Positions 7,112-15,344 of a stretch of DNA of 64,000 nt are shown here, one piece after another; within the stretch, counting starts at the first letter, position 1, and every line of letters begins with the position of its first letter. A program made the translations under genes and the position numbers. The notes below the pieces were generated by a model. That model did no database searches, had not been told where the DNA came from, and worked only from the letters and a program-made list of their open reading frames with translations. This DNA is from Scatomorpha stercorigallinarum (GTDB taxonomy: Bacteria > Bacillota > Clostridia > Oscillospirales > Oscillospiraceae): contig CALXGN010000007.1 in assembly GCA_944387865.1 (NCBI GenBank), forward strand, positions 27,722-91,721, read 5' to 3'.

Positions 7112-8396
7112 AAAGCCGCGCCGCCGGCTGAAAAAGGGCACGGTGAGCGCCCTGCAGGACCTGGCTATCGTCCTGCTGCTGGTGCTGGGCGTGGCGCTGA
7201 GCGCCGCCGGCGGGCTGCTGCCGGCGGACGTCGTCGCCGGCTGGCTGGCCGGGAAGGCGCAGAGCGGGGAGGAGGCGGACGAGGGCTATGCCCCCGCCGC
7301 CGCGCCCTACTGCATCGTCCTCACGCCGGAGGACGGCGCGCACTGCGCCGTGATGTACAGCGGCGAGGAACTGGCAGAGACCTACGGGCGGTTCTCCGCC
7401 ATGCTGGGCGAGGCGCTGGGCTCCTCCTTCGGCGCCGAGGCCGTCACCGAGGACGACTGGCGCGCCGCGCTCGGCGGGCAGGGCGTATATTTCGACTTTT
7501 ACAATGATTTCCTGCTATCGACTTACGCCATCTGGCTGGGTACGACGATGACGGGCGACTCCTCCGGGCACACGGCCCGGCGCATCTGCCTGGCCATCGA
7601 GGACGGGGCTGTGGCGCTCTATTACGTGCGCCCGCGGGCCAACGACGGGCGCTATTATTTCCGCTGCGAGACGGCCCTGCCGGCGGACGCGCTGGCAGGG
7701 CAGCTGAGCTCCGCCGTGCCGAACGGGGCGGAGTTCCGCTTCGAGCGCGCGGGCTATGAGCACATCGACCCGTATTTTGTGATGACGGCGGACACGCCGC
7801 AGGTCTATTCCGCCACGGCGCACAGCTCCTTTGCCGACCTGGGCGAGGCGGCGGCCATGGACGCCTTCGGCATGAACAGCTATCTGGCGCAGAGCTACCC
7901 GGAATCCGACGGCACGCTGGTCTGGGTGGACGGGGAGAGCACGATGCGCGTGGGCACGGACGGGACGGTGTATTATTCCTCCCCCCAGCCTGAGCCGGGC
8001 GAGGTGGAGAGGCTGGGGCCGGCGGCGGCCATTGAACTGGGCCGGGCGCTGGTGGAAGCCACGCTGGGGCGCGTCAGCGGCGGCGCGCAGGTGCAGCTCT
8101 CCTATATCGTGTTCGACGAGAGCGCGGAGGCCTATGAGCTGTGGTTCAGCTATTCGCTGAACGGCCTGCCGGTGGAACTGCCGGGTGGGCAGAACGCGGC
8201 GGTGATAAGGCTCGTGGGGAGGACGGTCTACGACGTGGAGCTGCGCTTCAGGGCGTATACGCTTGAAAACGCCACCGAGAACGTCCTGCCCGTGGACATG
8301 GCCGCCTCCATCGCCGACGCCGCCGGCGGCGGGGAGCCGCGGCTCTCGTACATCGACGGCGCGGAGGGCGTGACGGTCAACTGGCCGGTCAAGTGA
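7095..8396 (+). CDS. walH: WalH (YycH)-like membrane-anchored regulator
   Basis: 433 residues. A basic N-terminus (KPRRRLKK) and one membrane segment (about 20-42) precede a large extracytoplasmic domain. Primary sequence alone is weakly diagnostic. The call rests on topology, on the position directly after walK with overlapping frames, and on a second single-TM protein following it, exactly as yycH-yycI in Bacillus. WalH and WalI modulate WalK through their membrane segments. The ribosome site GGAGG lies 9 bases before the ATG. The end of the protein (VTVNWP) resembles the beta-rich C-terminal half of YycH. Confidence 0.72.
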   Translation: MKNIAEKPRRRLKKGTVSALQDLAIVLLLVLGVALSAAGGLLPADVVAGWLAGKAQSGEEADEGYAPAAAPYCIVLTPEDGAHCAVMYSGEELAETYGRFSAMLGEALGSSFGAEAVTEDDWRAALGGQGVYFDFYNDFLLSTYAIWLGTTMTGDSSGHTARRICLAIEDGAVALYYVRPRANDGRYYFRCETALPADALAGQLSSAVPNGAEFRFERAGYEHIDPYFVMTADTPQVYSATAHSSFADLGEAAAMDAFGMNSYLAQSYPESDGTLVWVDGESTMRVGTDGTVYYSSPQPEPGEVERLGPAAAIELGRALVEATLGRVSGGAQVQLSYIVFDESAEAYELWFSYSLNGLPVELPGGQNAAVIRLVGRTVYDVELRFRAYTLENATENVLPVDMAASIADAAGGGEPRLSYIDGAEGVTVNWPVK

Positions 8397-8397
8397 T

Positions 8398-9237
8398 ATG
8401 GATAAGTTCAAGGCTAAAAACTTCATAATCATCGTGCTGCTGCTGATGGACGCCATACTGCTCGCGCTCATCGGCGCGGACATGGCGCGCTCGGCGTCAT
8501 CACGGCGCGCGGCGCTGGAGGGGGCGGTGGACGTCCTCGAAGAGAACGGCATCAGCGTGGCCGGGGAGATGGAGCTGCCCGAGGGGCCGGTGTACGTCTA
8601 CTCCACGGCGCGCGACGAGCAGCTGGAGCGGCAGCATGTGGACGCCCTGCTGGGCGAGAGCGAATACACGGACCTCGGCGGCAGCATCATCACGTACTAC
8701 GCGCTGGACGGGAGCGGCGAGGCCACTTTCCGCGGCGTCGGCGGCATACAGGTGCGCCTTGGGGGCCGCAGCGCCGGCGACGTGCCCGACGCCGAGGCCG
8801 AGGCGCGGCAGATGGCCGCCGACCTGGGCATCGAGGTGCTCTCCGGCAGCGGCACGGCGCAGGTGAACATGAGCGGGGACGGCGGCAGCGTGGTGCTCTT
8901 CTGCGCGCACGAGGGCGTGCTCATCGCCAACTGCCGGCTGGTCTTCACGTTCGGCGGGGACTCCGTCGTCATCGAGGGCACGAGGCCGCTGGACACCGTT
9001 TCCCCCTCCGGGGAGGCGGAGCTGCTGGACGCGCCCACTTCGCTGATGCGCTTCCTGGAGCTCCTGCGGGAGCGGGGGCAGGTGTGCTCGGAGATCCGCT
9101 CCTTTACGCTGGCATATTTCTTCACCGCCACGGCCGCCGGCGACGGCACGCTGGAGCCCGTGTGGCGCATCGTCACGGACACGGGGGATTTTTACCTGAA
9201 CGCCATCACCGGCGCGAGCGTGGACAACGTCGGCTGA
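8398..9237 (+). CDS. walI: WalI (YycI)-like membrane-anchored regulator
   Basis: 279 residues. It begins MDKFKAKNFIIIVLLLMDAI, one N-terminal TM with the short charged start typical of YycI, and the rest is extracytoplasmic. The final part (PVWRIVTDTGDFYLNAITG) resembles the PepSY-like C-terminal region of the YycI domain, where a nascent peptide-like strand is followed by an 'N..G' turn. It starts one base after the walH stop. It is the last gene before a separate murA promoter; the 93 bases between hold no gene. Confidence 0.75.
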   Translation: MDKFKAKNFIIIVLLLMDAILLALIGADMARSASSRRAALEGAVDVLEENGISVAGEMELPEGPVYVYSTARDEQLERQHVDALLGESEYTDLGGSIITYYALDGSGEATFRGVGGIQVRLGGRSAGDVPDAEAEARQMAADLGIEVLSGSGTAQVNMSGDGGSVVLFCAHEGVLIANCRLVFTFGGDSVVIEGTRPLDTVSPSGEAELLDAPTSLMRFLELLRERGQVCSEIRSFTLAYFFTATAAGDGTLEPVWRIVTDTGDFYLNAITGASVDNVG

Positions 9238-9330
9238 GCGCGCACATTGAACGTTTTGTGCAGAAAGACGAAGCGCAGAGCGGCAAATTGGGCAGAAGGG
9301 CATAAGATGCGCTCAAAAGGCGCGCAAGTC

Positions 9331-9359
9331 TTGAACATTTGGCAGATATGTGTTAAAAT
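9331..9359 (+). promoter_or_regulatory. sigma-A promoter of murA
   Basis: TTGAAC (9331-9336), 17-base spacer ending TGTGT, TAAAAT (9354-9359). Transcription should start near 9366, downstream of the in-frame GTG at 9350, so that longer N-terminus for MurA cannot be made from this promoter. Confidence 0.75.
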
Positions 9360-9445
9360 ACTTTGTTAGTATAGGTTCATTGCGGACACAATACAGTCAA
9401 CAGGTTCACAAGGGTCCCGGCCCATGCTTTGGAAGGTGTGAGACT

Positions 9446-10747
9446 TTGGAAAAATATGTTATCAGGGGCGGACGCCAGCTCCACGGCGAGATCGAAGTGA
9501 GCGGGGCGAAGAACGCCGCTGTGGCTATCATACCCGCCGCCCTGATGGTGGACGGCGTGTGCCGGCTGGAAAACATCCCGCAGATCAGCGACGCGGACAT
9601 GCTGCTGACGATACTTGAGCATCTGGGCGCCAGGGTGCGCACGGTGAACAAGAGCACGGTGGAGATCGACTGCACGGACGTGCGCTACACGGACGCGCCC
9701 TATGACCTGATGCGCAAGATACGCGCGTCGTATTACCTCATCGGCGCTATGCTCGGGCGCTTCGGCGCGGCCAAGACCACCATGCCCGGCGGCTGCAACC
9801 TGGGCGCGCGGCCCATCGACCAGCACATCAAGGGCATGGAGGCCCTGGGGGCGGAGGTCGAGGTCGCCGGCGGATTCGTCTATGCCAGCACGCCGGACGG
9901 CCTGCTGCACGGCTCGCGCATCTATCTGGACAAGGTGTCCGTGGGCGCGACGATGAACATCATCCTCGCGGCCTCCCTGGCCCGCGGGCGGACGGTGATA
10001 GAGAACTGCGCCAAGGAGCCGCATATCGTCGACCTGGCGAACTTCCTCAACTCCATGGGCGCGGACGTGCGCGGCGCGGGCACCGATTCCATCAAGGTCA
10101 ACGGCGTGGAGCGCCTGCACGGCGGCAGCTACACCATCATCCCCGACCAGATCGAGGCGGGCACCTACATGGTGGCCTGCGCGGCGGCCGGCGGCGAGGT
10201 GAAGATCAAGAACGTCATCCCCCGCCATCTGGAGAGCATCAGCGCCAAGCTGCGCGAGATGGGCGTCGTCATCATCGAGGGCGAGGACTCCGTGGTCGTC
10301 AAGAGCAGCGGCAAGCTGCGCCGCGTGAACGTCAAGACCATGCCCTACCCCGGATTCCCGACGGACATGCAGCCGCAGGTGGCCACGGCGCTCTGCCTGG
10401 CCAACGGCACCAGCGTCATCACCGAGGGCATCTATGACAACCGCTTCAAGTACACGAACGAGCTGCGCAAGATGGGCGCGCAGATACAGGTGGACGGCCG
10501 CACGGCCGTCATCGAGGGCGTGGAGCGCCTGACGGGCGCGCCGGTGGCCGCCTGCGACCTGCGCGCGGGCGCGGCGATGGTCATCGCCGGCCTCTGTGCC
10601 GAGGGCACGACCTATGTGGAGGACATCCACTACATCGAGCGCGGGTATGAGAACTTCGTGGGCAAGCTGCGCAGCCTGGGCGCGGACATCGCCCTCGTCT
10701 CCGAGCCAGACGAGCCCGGCAGCGTCAAGAGCGCGAGCGCCGGCTGA
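9446..10747 (+). CDS. murA: UDP-N-acetylglucosamine 1-carboxyvinyltransferase
   Basis: First committed step of peptidoglycan synthesis: transfer of enolpyruvate from PEP to UDP-GlcNAc in the cytoplasm. K22-N23 (GAKNAA) and the active-site Cys C117 in MPGGCNLGARPIDQH are visible, as is the fosfomycin-sensitive Cys type. The start is TTG at 9446, preceded by GGAAGGTG with a 7-base spacer. This gives 433 residues, close to family length; the in-frame GTG at 9350 lies inside the promoter and would add 32 unrelated residues. It overlaps walJ by one base. Location right after a wal locus couples a WalR-controlled process to precursor supply. Confidence 0.96.
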   Translation: MEKYVIRGGRQLHGEIEVSGAKNAAVAIIPAALMVDGVCRLENIPQISDADMLLTILEHLGARVRTVNKSTVEIDCTDVRYTDAPYDLMRKIRASYYLIGAMLGRFGAAKTTMPGGCNLGARPIDQHIKGMEALGAEVEVAGGFVYASTPDGLLHGSRIYLDKVSVGATMNIILAASLARGRTVIENCAKEPHIVDLANFLNSMGADVRGAGTDSIKVNGVERLHGGSYTIIPDQIEAGTYMVACAAAGGEVKIKNVIPRHLESISAKLREMGVVIIEGEDSVVVKSSGKLRRVNVKTMPYPGFPTDMQPQVATALCLANGTSVITEGIYDNRFKYTNELRKMGAQIQVDGRTAVIEGVERLTGAPVAACDLRAGAAMVIAGLCAEGTTYVEDIHYIERGYENFVGKLRSLGADIALVSEPDEPGSVKSASAG

Positions 10748-11535
10748 TGCGCGTAAGCATATTCGCCAGCGGCTCGTCGGGGAACTGCGCGCTTTTTTCC
10801 GCCGGCGGGACCAATATATTGATAGACGCGGGCATCTCCGCGCGGCGCGTCTGCGCCTTCCTCGCCGGGGAGGGGCTGACGCCGCAGGAGCTGGACGGCG
10901 TGCTTATTACGCACGAGCACAGCGACCACGTCTCCGGGCTGCCGATGCTGCTCAAGCGCTTCCCGCTGCGCGTGCTGGCGCCGGGGCGCGCCGCCGGGCA
11001 GCTGCGCGCGCTCGTCCCCGGATACGGGGAATACATAGAAGAGATCGCGCCGGGCAGGGGCTTTGCCCTTGGCGGCGCGTATGTCTCACCATTTGCCACG
11101 CTGCACGACGCCGCGGGCAGCGTGGGATACAGGCTGGACGGCAAGGGCTGCTCCTTCGGCGTCTGCACCGACCTCGGCTGCGTGACGGACGAGGTGCTCG
11201 ACACGCTCTGCGGCGTGGAGGGCGCGCTCATCGAGGCCAACCACGACGTGGGCATGCTCCGCCGCGGGCCGTATCCATATCATCTCAAACGGCGCATCCT
11301 CTCCGACCACGGGCACCTCTGCAACGAGGACTGCGCCCAGCTGGCCGTCACGCTGGCGGCCGCCGGGGCGGAGACGCTGATACTCGGCCACCTGAGCCGG
11401 CACAACAACACGCCGCAGGCGGCCTATGAGGCCGTCAGCGCCGCGCTCGCGGAGAGCGGGCAGGGGCGCTGCGAGCTGCTGGTGGCCCCGCCGCTGGGGC
11501 CGCTGGTGCTGGAGGAAAAGCGATGCTCGGCGTGA
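10747..11535 (+). CDS. walJ: MBL-fold metallohydrolase, WalJ (YycJ) type
   Basis: 262 residues. The metallo-beta-lactamase signature THEHSDH (about 56-62), later CTDLG and a C-terminal GHLSRHN supply the metal ligands. The start MRVSIFASGSSGNCALF and EANHDVGMLR are characteristic of YycJ/WalJ, reported as a 5' exonuclease linked to DNA replication or repair and to wall homeostasis. It overlaps murA by one base (TGATG) and rlmH by 13 bases, so it is firmly within this operon. Confidence 0.9.
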   Translation: MRVSIFASGSSGNCALFSAGGTNILIDAGISARRVCAFLAGEGLTPQELDGVLITHEHSDHVSGLPMLLKRFPLRVLAPGRAAGQLRALVPGYGEYIEEIAPGRGFALGGAYVSPFATLHDAAGSVGYRLDGKGCSFGVCTDLGCVTDEVLDTLCGVEGALIEANHDVGMLRRGPYPYHLKRRILSDHGHLCNEDCAQLAVTLAAAGAETLILGHLSRHNNTPQAAYEAVSAALAESGQGRCELLVAPPLGPLVLEEKRCSA

Positions 11536-12005
11536 CCTTCATCTGTGTGGGCAGGATGCGCGAGGCGCATTTCATCGCGGCCTTCGCGGAGTATGAAAAG
11601 CGGCTGGGCGCGCTCTGCCGCTTCGAGCTGAAGGAGATACCGGAGACGAAGCTGCCCGAGCGGCCGGCGGAGGCGGAGATCGCCGCCGCGCTGAAAAAAG
11701 AGGGCGAGGCCATTGAAAAGGCGCTGCCCAGGGGCGCGCTCACCGTGGCCATGTGCATAGAGGGCCGGCAGACGCCCAGCGAGGGGCTGGCGCGGATGCT
11801 CGCCGCCGCCGCGGAGGGCGGCAGGCCGCGCGTCTGCTTCATCGTCGGCGGCTCCTACGGCCTGGACGAGGGACTGAAGCGCCGCGCGGACGTGAAGCTC
11901 TCGATGTCGGAGATGACGTTCCCGCACCACCTGGCGAGGGTGATGCTCGCCGAGCAGGTGTACCGGGCGCTCATGATAAACAACGGCTCGCGCTATCACA
12001 AATGA
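11523..12005 (+). CDS. rlmH: 23S rRNA (pseudouridine1915-N3)-methyltransferase RlmH
   Basis: 160 residues, standard length. SPOUT-class motifs FIVGGSYGLDEG, LSMSEMTFPHHLARVMLAEQVYRA and the conserved C-terminal RYHK are all visible. It methylates pseudouridine 1915 in helix 69 of 23S rRNA using SAM. The linkage to walJ is the same as in Bacillus and Staphylococcus (rlmH downstream of yycJ/htrA). Confidence 0.98.
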   Translation: MLGVTFICVGRMREAHFIAAFAEYEKRLGALCRFELKEIPETKLPERPAEAEIAAALKKEGEAIEKALPRGALTVAMCIEGRQTPSEGLARMLAAAAEGGRPRVCFIVGGSYGLDEGLKRRADVKLSMSEMTFPHHLARVMLAEQVYRALMINNGSRYHK

Positions 12006-12022
12006 GCCGGGGAGGTCTTTGA

Positions 12023-12340
12023 ATGGAACATGTGCCGGAATGGAGCCGGGATCTGCCCGGGAAGCTCGCCGACAGCTGGCCGAAGGACGGAAAGGGCGGA
12101 TATGTCGCCCCGGCCAAGCTCACGAGCTGCACGCAGCTCGACATGGGCGACGCCATCGTCGAGGGCCTGCTCGATTCGGCGGGGATACCGCACTTCAAGC
12201 GCTATCCGCACTATGGGGGCTTCGGCAACCTCATGCTCGGCATGAGCGCCGAGGGCGTGGACATCTACGTCCCCGAGACGCTGCTGGAGGACGCGCGTAA
12301 CATACTTGAAGGAGATGCAGTGAACGATGAGGAGCTATAA
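12023..12340 (+). CDS. DUF2007-type putative signal-transducing protein
   Basis: 105 residues. The core LTSCTQLDMGDAIVEGLLDSAGIPHFKRYPHYGG plus DIYVPETLLEDARNIL matches the PII-like, ferredoxin-fold DUF2007 family, whose members sense or bind an unknown ligand ('putative prokaryotic signal transducing protein'). There is no membrane segment or metal motif. It begins 17 bases after rlmH and overlaps the next gene by 14 bases. The function within the operon is not known. Confidence 0.7.
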   Translation: MEHVPEWSRDLPGKLADSWPKDGKGGYVAPAKLTSCTQLDMGDAIVEGLLDSAGIPHFKRYPHYGGFGNLMLGMSAEGVDIYVPETLLEDARNILEGDAVNDEEL

Positions 12341-14057
12341 GGAAGAGTATCAGTACTGGCTGGACAGCCCCGCGCTGGGCGAGGAGGAGTGGAAGGAGCT
12401 CTCCTCGATTGCCGGGGACGAGAAGGAGATAGAAAGCCGCTTTTACGCCCCGCTGGAGTTCGGCACCGCCGGGCTGCGCGGCGTGATGGCCGTGGGCCTC
12501 AACCGCATGAACGTGCACGTCATCCGCTGGGCCACCCAGGCCTTCGCCGAAGTGGTGAAGGCGGAGGGCGAGGCGGCCTGCGAGAAGGGCGTGGTCGTCT
12601 GCTACGACTGCCGGCTGAACAGCGAGAGCTTCGCGCGCGAGGCGGCCTGCGTGATGGCGGCAAACGGCATAAAGGTCCGCATTTTCGACGCGCTGCGCCC
12701 CACGCCGGAGCTCAGCTTTGCCGTCATACATTACGGCGCGACCGCAGGAATAAACATCACCGCAAGCCACAACCCGCGCGAGTACAACGGCTATAAGGTG
12801 TACTGGTCCGACGGCGCGCAGCTGCCGCCGCAGCACGCCGCGGCCGTCGCCGAGCAGATGGGACGCATCGACATTTTCCACGGCGTGCGGCGCATGGGCT
12901 TCGACGAGGCGAAGGCGAGCGGCATGATAACCGTCATCGGCGCGGAGACGGACGAGGCCTTTCTGCAGAACGTGATGAGCATGTCCATCAACCCGGACGT
13001 GGTGAAGCAGGTGGCGGACGAGTTCAAGGTCGTCTATACGCCCTTCCACGGCGCGGGATACAAGCTCGTACCGGAGGCGCTGCGGCGCCTGGGCGTGAAG
13101 CAGCTCTTCCCCGAGCCGAAGCAGATGGTCATCGACGGCAATTTCCCCACCGTTGAGAGCCCCAACCCGGAGAACCCCGAGGGATTCTACCTGGCCGTGG
13201 ACCTCGCCAAGCAGGTGGGCAGCGACCTCATCATCGGCACGGACCCGGACAGCGACCGCGTGGGCACCATGGTGCGCGGCGCGGACGGGGAGTATCACAC
13301 CATCACCGGCAACCAGATGGGCGTGCTGCTGCTCGACTATATCATCAGCGCCCGCCGCGCAAAGGGTACGCTGCCGGCCAACGCGGCCTTTATCAAGACC
13401 ATCGTCACCACCAACATGGGCCGCGAGATCGCCGAGCGCAACGGCATCCACGTGGACGAGACCTTCACCGGATTCAAGTTCATGGCCGAGAAGCTCGCCG
13501 AGTACAAGCGCGACGGCTCCTATGAGTACATCCTCGCCTATGAGGAGAGCTACGGCTATATGATGGGCGATTACGTCCGCGACAAGGACGCCGTTACGGC
13601 TTCCATGATGATCGCGGAGATGGCGGCCTATTACTTCTCACGCGGCATGACGCTGGCCGACGCGCTGGAGAAGCTCTATGAGAAGTACGGCTGGTTCGAG
13701 GAGAAAACGCTCAACCTGGTGATGCCGGGGCTCGACGGGCTGGAGAAGATGAAGGCCCTGATGGCCTCCCTGCGCGCCAAGCCGCCCAAGGAGATAGGCG
13801 GCACGGCCATATTGGGCATGCGCGATTACCAGAGCGGCAAGATCATGCTGGCGGACATCGGCGTCGTGGGCAAGACGCACATCTCCGGCTCCAACGTGCT
13901 CTATTTCGAGCTGGCGGACGGCACGGCCTTCATCGTGCGGCCCAGCGGCACGGAGCCCAAGATCAAGGTCTATATCCTCGCGCAGGGCGAGAGCCGCGAG
14001 CAGTGCGACGAGCGCGTGGCGCGCTACGCGGCCTATGCCGAGGGGCTGAGGAAGTAA
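12327..14057 (+). CDS. phospho-sugar mutase (phosphoglucomutase PgcA type)
   Basis: 576 residues, alpha-D-phosphohexomutase superfamily with all four signature loops: catalytic Ser loop TASHNPREYNG, metal loop GTDPDSDRVG, sugar loop EESYGYMMGD, and phosphate-binding loop RPSGTEPKIKVY. The length and the region between loops fit the PgcA/ManB class used in Bacillota for glucose-6-P to glucose-1-P conversion, feeding UDP-glucose and wall or capsule precursors. It is the last gene of the murA operon, followed by a strong hairpin. Confidence 0.93.
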   Translation: MRSYKEEYQYWLDSPALGEEEWKELSSIAGDEKEIESRFYAPLEFGTAGLRGVMAVGLNRMNVHVIRWATQAFAEVVKAEGEAACEKGVVVCYDCRLNSESFAREAACVMAANGIKVRIFDALRPTPELSFAVIHYGATAGINITASHNPREYNGYKVYWSDGAQLPPQHAAAVAEQMGRIDIFHGVRRMGFDEAKASGMITVIGAETDEAFLQNVMSMSINPDVVKQVADEFKVVYTPFHGAGYKLVPEALRRLGVKQLFPEPKQMVIDGNFPTVESPNPENPEGFYLAVDLAKQVGSDLIIGTDPDSDRVGTMVRGADGEYHTITGNQMGVLLLDYIISARRAKGTLPANAAFIKTIVTTNMGREIAERNGIHVDETFTGFKFMAEKLAEYKRDGSYEYILAYEESYGYMMGDYVRDKDAVTASMMIAEMAAYYFSRGMTLADALEKLYEKYGWFEEKTLNLVMPGLDGLEKMKALMASLRAKPPKEIGGTAILGMRDYQSGKIMLADIGVVGKTHISGSNVLYFELADGTAFIVRPSGTEPKIKVYILAQGESREQCDERVARYAAYAEGLRK

Positions 14058-14080
14058 AGGCGCGCAAAACATGCAACGAA

Positions 14081-14108
14081 GCCGGGCGGAGTTATCCGCC
14101 CGGCTAAA
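14081..14108 (+). terminator. terminator of the murA operon
   Basis: Perfect 10-bp stem GCCGGGCGGA/TCCGCCCGGC with a 4-base loop, then TAAAAT. The U run is poor, so termination may be partial. Confidence 0.55.
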
Positions 14109-14134
14109 ATACGGGAAATCGGGATGAGTAAGTT

Positions 14135-14704
14135 ATGAAAGAATACCTGCAGCTCTTCTGGGCCTTCATCAAGGTCGGCGGGCTCACCTTCGGCGGCGGA
14201 TACGCCATGCTGCCCATCTTGCAGCGCGACATCGTTGAAAAATACGGCTGGGCAACCGAGGAGGAGGTAATGGACTATTACGCCATGGCGCAGTGCCTGC
14301 CGGGTATTATCATGATAAACACCTCGGCCTTCATCGGCCAGCACCGGAAAGGGACGCTGGGCGGCTTCGTGGCCGGCTTTGCGTCGGCCTTCCCCAGCCT
14401 GGTCATCATCACCATCATCGCCGCCTTCCTCACGCGCTTTGCCGAGTACCCGGTGGTGCAGAACGCTTTTGCCGGCATCCGGGCGTGCGTGGTGGTGCTC
14501 ATCGTCAACGCGCTGGTGAAGCTCTGGAAGAGCGCCATCGTGGACTGGAAGGCGCTGGTCATCGTATTTGCGCCGGTGTTCGCGCTGAGCGCCTTTACGG
14601 ACGCCTCGCCCATACTGCTGGTGGTGGCGGCGGCCGTGGCCGGCATCGTCATCAGCTCCATCACCGCCGCGGCGGCGAAGAAGAAGGGGGGCGAGGGCAA
14701 ATGA
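14135..14704 (+). CDS. CHR (chromate) transporter family, first half
   Basis: 189 residues and about six membrane segments: one CHR domain. The family hallmark GGLTFGGGYAMLPILQRDIV and the LPGIIMINTSAFIG loop are visible. The ribosome site GGATGAG is weak. The stop overlaps the next gene (ATGA). Short CHR pairs of two homologous half-size proteins are thought to work as heterodimers with antiparallel topology. The physiological substrate in anaerobes is not established; chromate efflux is a family name, not evidence for this pair. Confidence 0.88.
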   Translation: MKEYLQLFWAFIKVGGLTFGGGYAMLPILQRDIVEKYGWATEEEVMDYYAMAQCLPGIIMINTSAFIGQHRKGTLGGFVAGFASAFPSLVIITIIAAFLTRFAEYPVVQNAFAGIRACVVVLIVNALVKLWKSAIVDWKALVIVFAPVFALSAFTDASPILLVVAAAVAGIVISSITAAAAKKKGGEGK

Positions 14705-15297
14705 CGGCCTACCTGATGCTGCTGCTCCAGCTCTTCTGGGAGTTTTTGAAGATCGGCGTCTTTGCCGTCGGCGGCGGGATGGCCACGCTGCCATTCCTCT
14801 ACGACCTCGGCGAAAAGACCGGCTGGTACACCTCCGCGCAGGTGCTCGACATGCTGGCCGTCAGCGAATCGACGCCCGGGCCCATCGGCATCAACATGGC
14901 CACCTATGTTGGCTACACCTGCGGCGGCGTGCCGGGGGCCATCCTGGCCACGCTGGGCACCATCCTGCCGGGCATCATCCTCGTGATACTGCTGGCGAAG
15001 GCGCTGCAGCGCTTCCACGACAACAAGTATGTGCTGGGCGCGTTCTACGGGCTGCGGCCGGCCTCCACCGCCCTTATCGCCGCGGCCGGCATCGGGGTGC
15101 TGGGCGAATCGCTCTTTTCCCCCTCGCTCTACGAGCAGACGGGAAACATCGCGGATTTCTTCTGCGTGGGGCCCATCATCCTCGCCGCCGTGCTGCTGTT
15201 TTTGACGAACTTCAAGCCCACCAAGAAGCTGCATCCGGTGATCTACATCGCGGCCAGCGCCGCGGTAGGCATCGTGTTCAAGCTGGGCGGTGTGTGA
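14701..15297 (+). CDS. CHR (chromate) transporter family, second half
   Basis: 198 residues. Homologous half: GVFAVGGGMATLPFLYDLGE and SESTPGPIGINMATYVGY repeat the FGGG...LP and PGP...N patterns of its partner. The membrane-rich remainder ends with the C-terminal helix KLHPVIYIAASAAVGIVFKLG. The ATG at 14701 overlaps the partner stop, so the two are made in equal amounts. Both are followed by a shared bidirectional terminator. Confidence 0.88.
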   Translation: MTAYLMLLLQLFWEFLKIGVFAVGGGMATLPFLYDLGEKTGWYTSAQVLDMLAVSESTPGPIGINMATYVGYTCGGVPGAILATLGTILPGIILVILLAKALQRFHDNKYVLGAFYGLRPASTALIAAAGIGVLGESLFSPSLYEQTGNIADFFCVGPIILAAVLLFLTNFKPTKKLHPVIYIAASAAVGIVFKLGGV

Positions 15298-15304
15298 CAA
15301 ATAC

Positions 15305-15340
15305 AAAGATCCCGTCCCTCGCAGAGGGGCGGGATCTTTT
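15305..15340. terminator. bidirectional terminator between the CHR pair and the lipoprotein gene
   Basis: A long stem AAAGATCCCG(T)CCCT against AGGGGCGGGATCTTTT around a CGCAG loop, with A and T runs on both sides. It lies between two converging genes. Confidence 0.8.
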
Positions 15341-15344
15341 CTGC

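Noticed and set aside
9350..9445. A 32-residue N-terminal extension of MurA
   Set aside because: It lies within the promoter region and after it lacks a ribosome site; the TTG at 9446 has both ribosome site and the proper MurA N-terminus.
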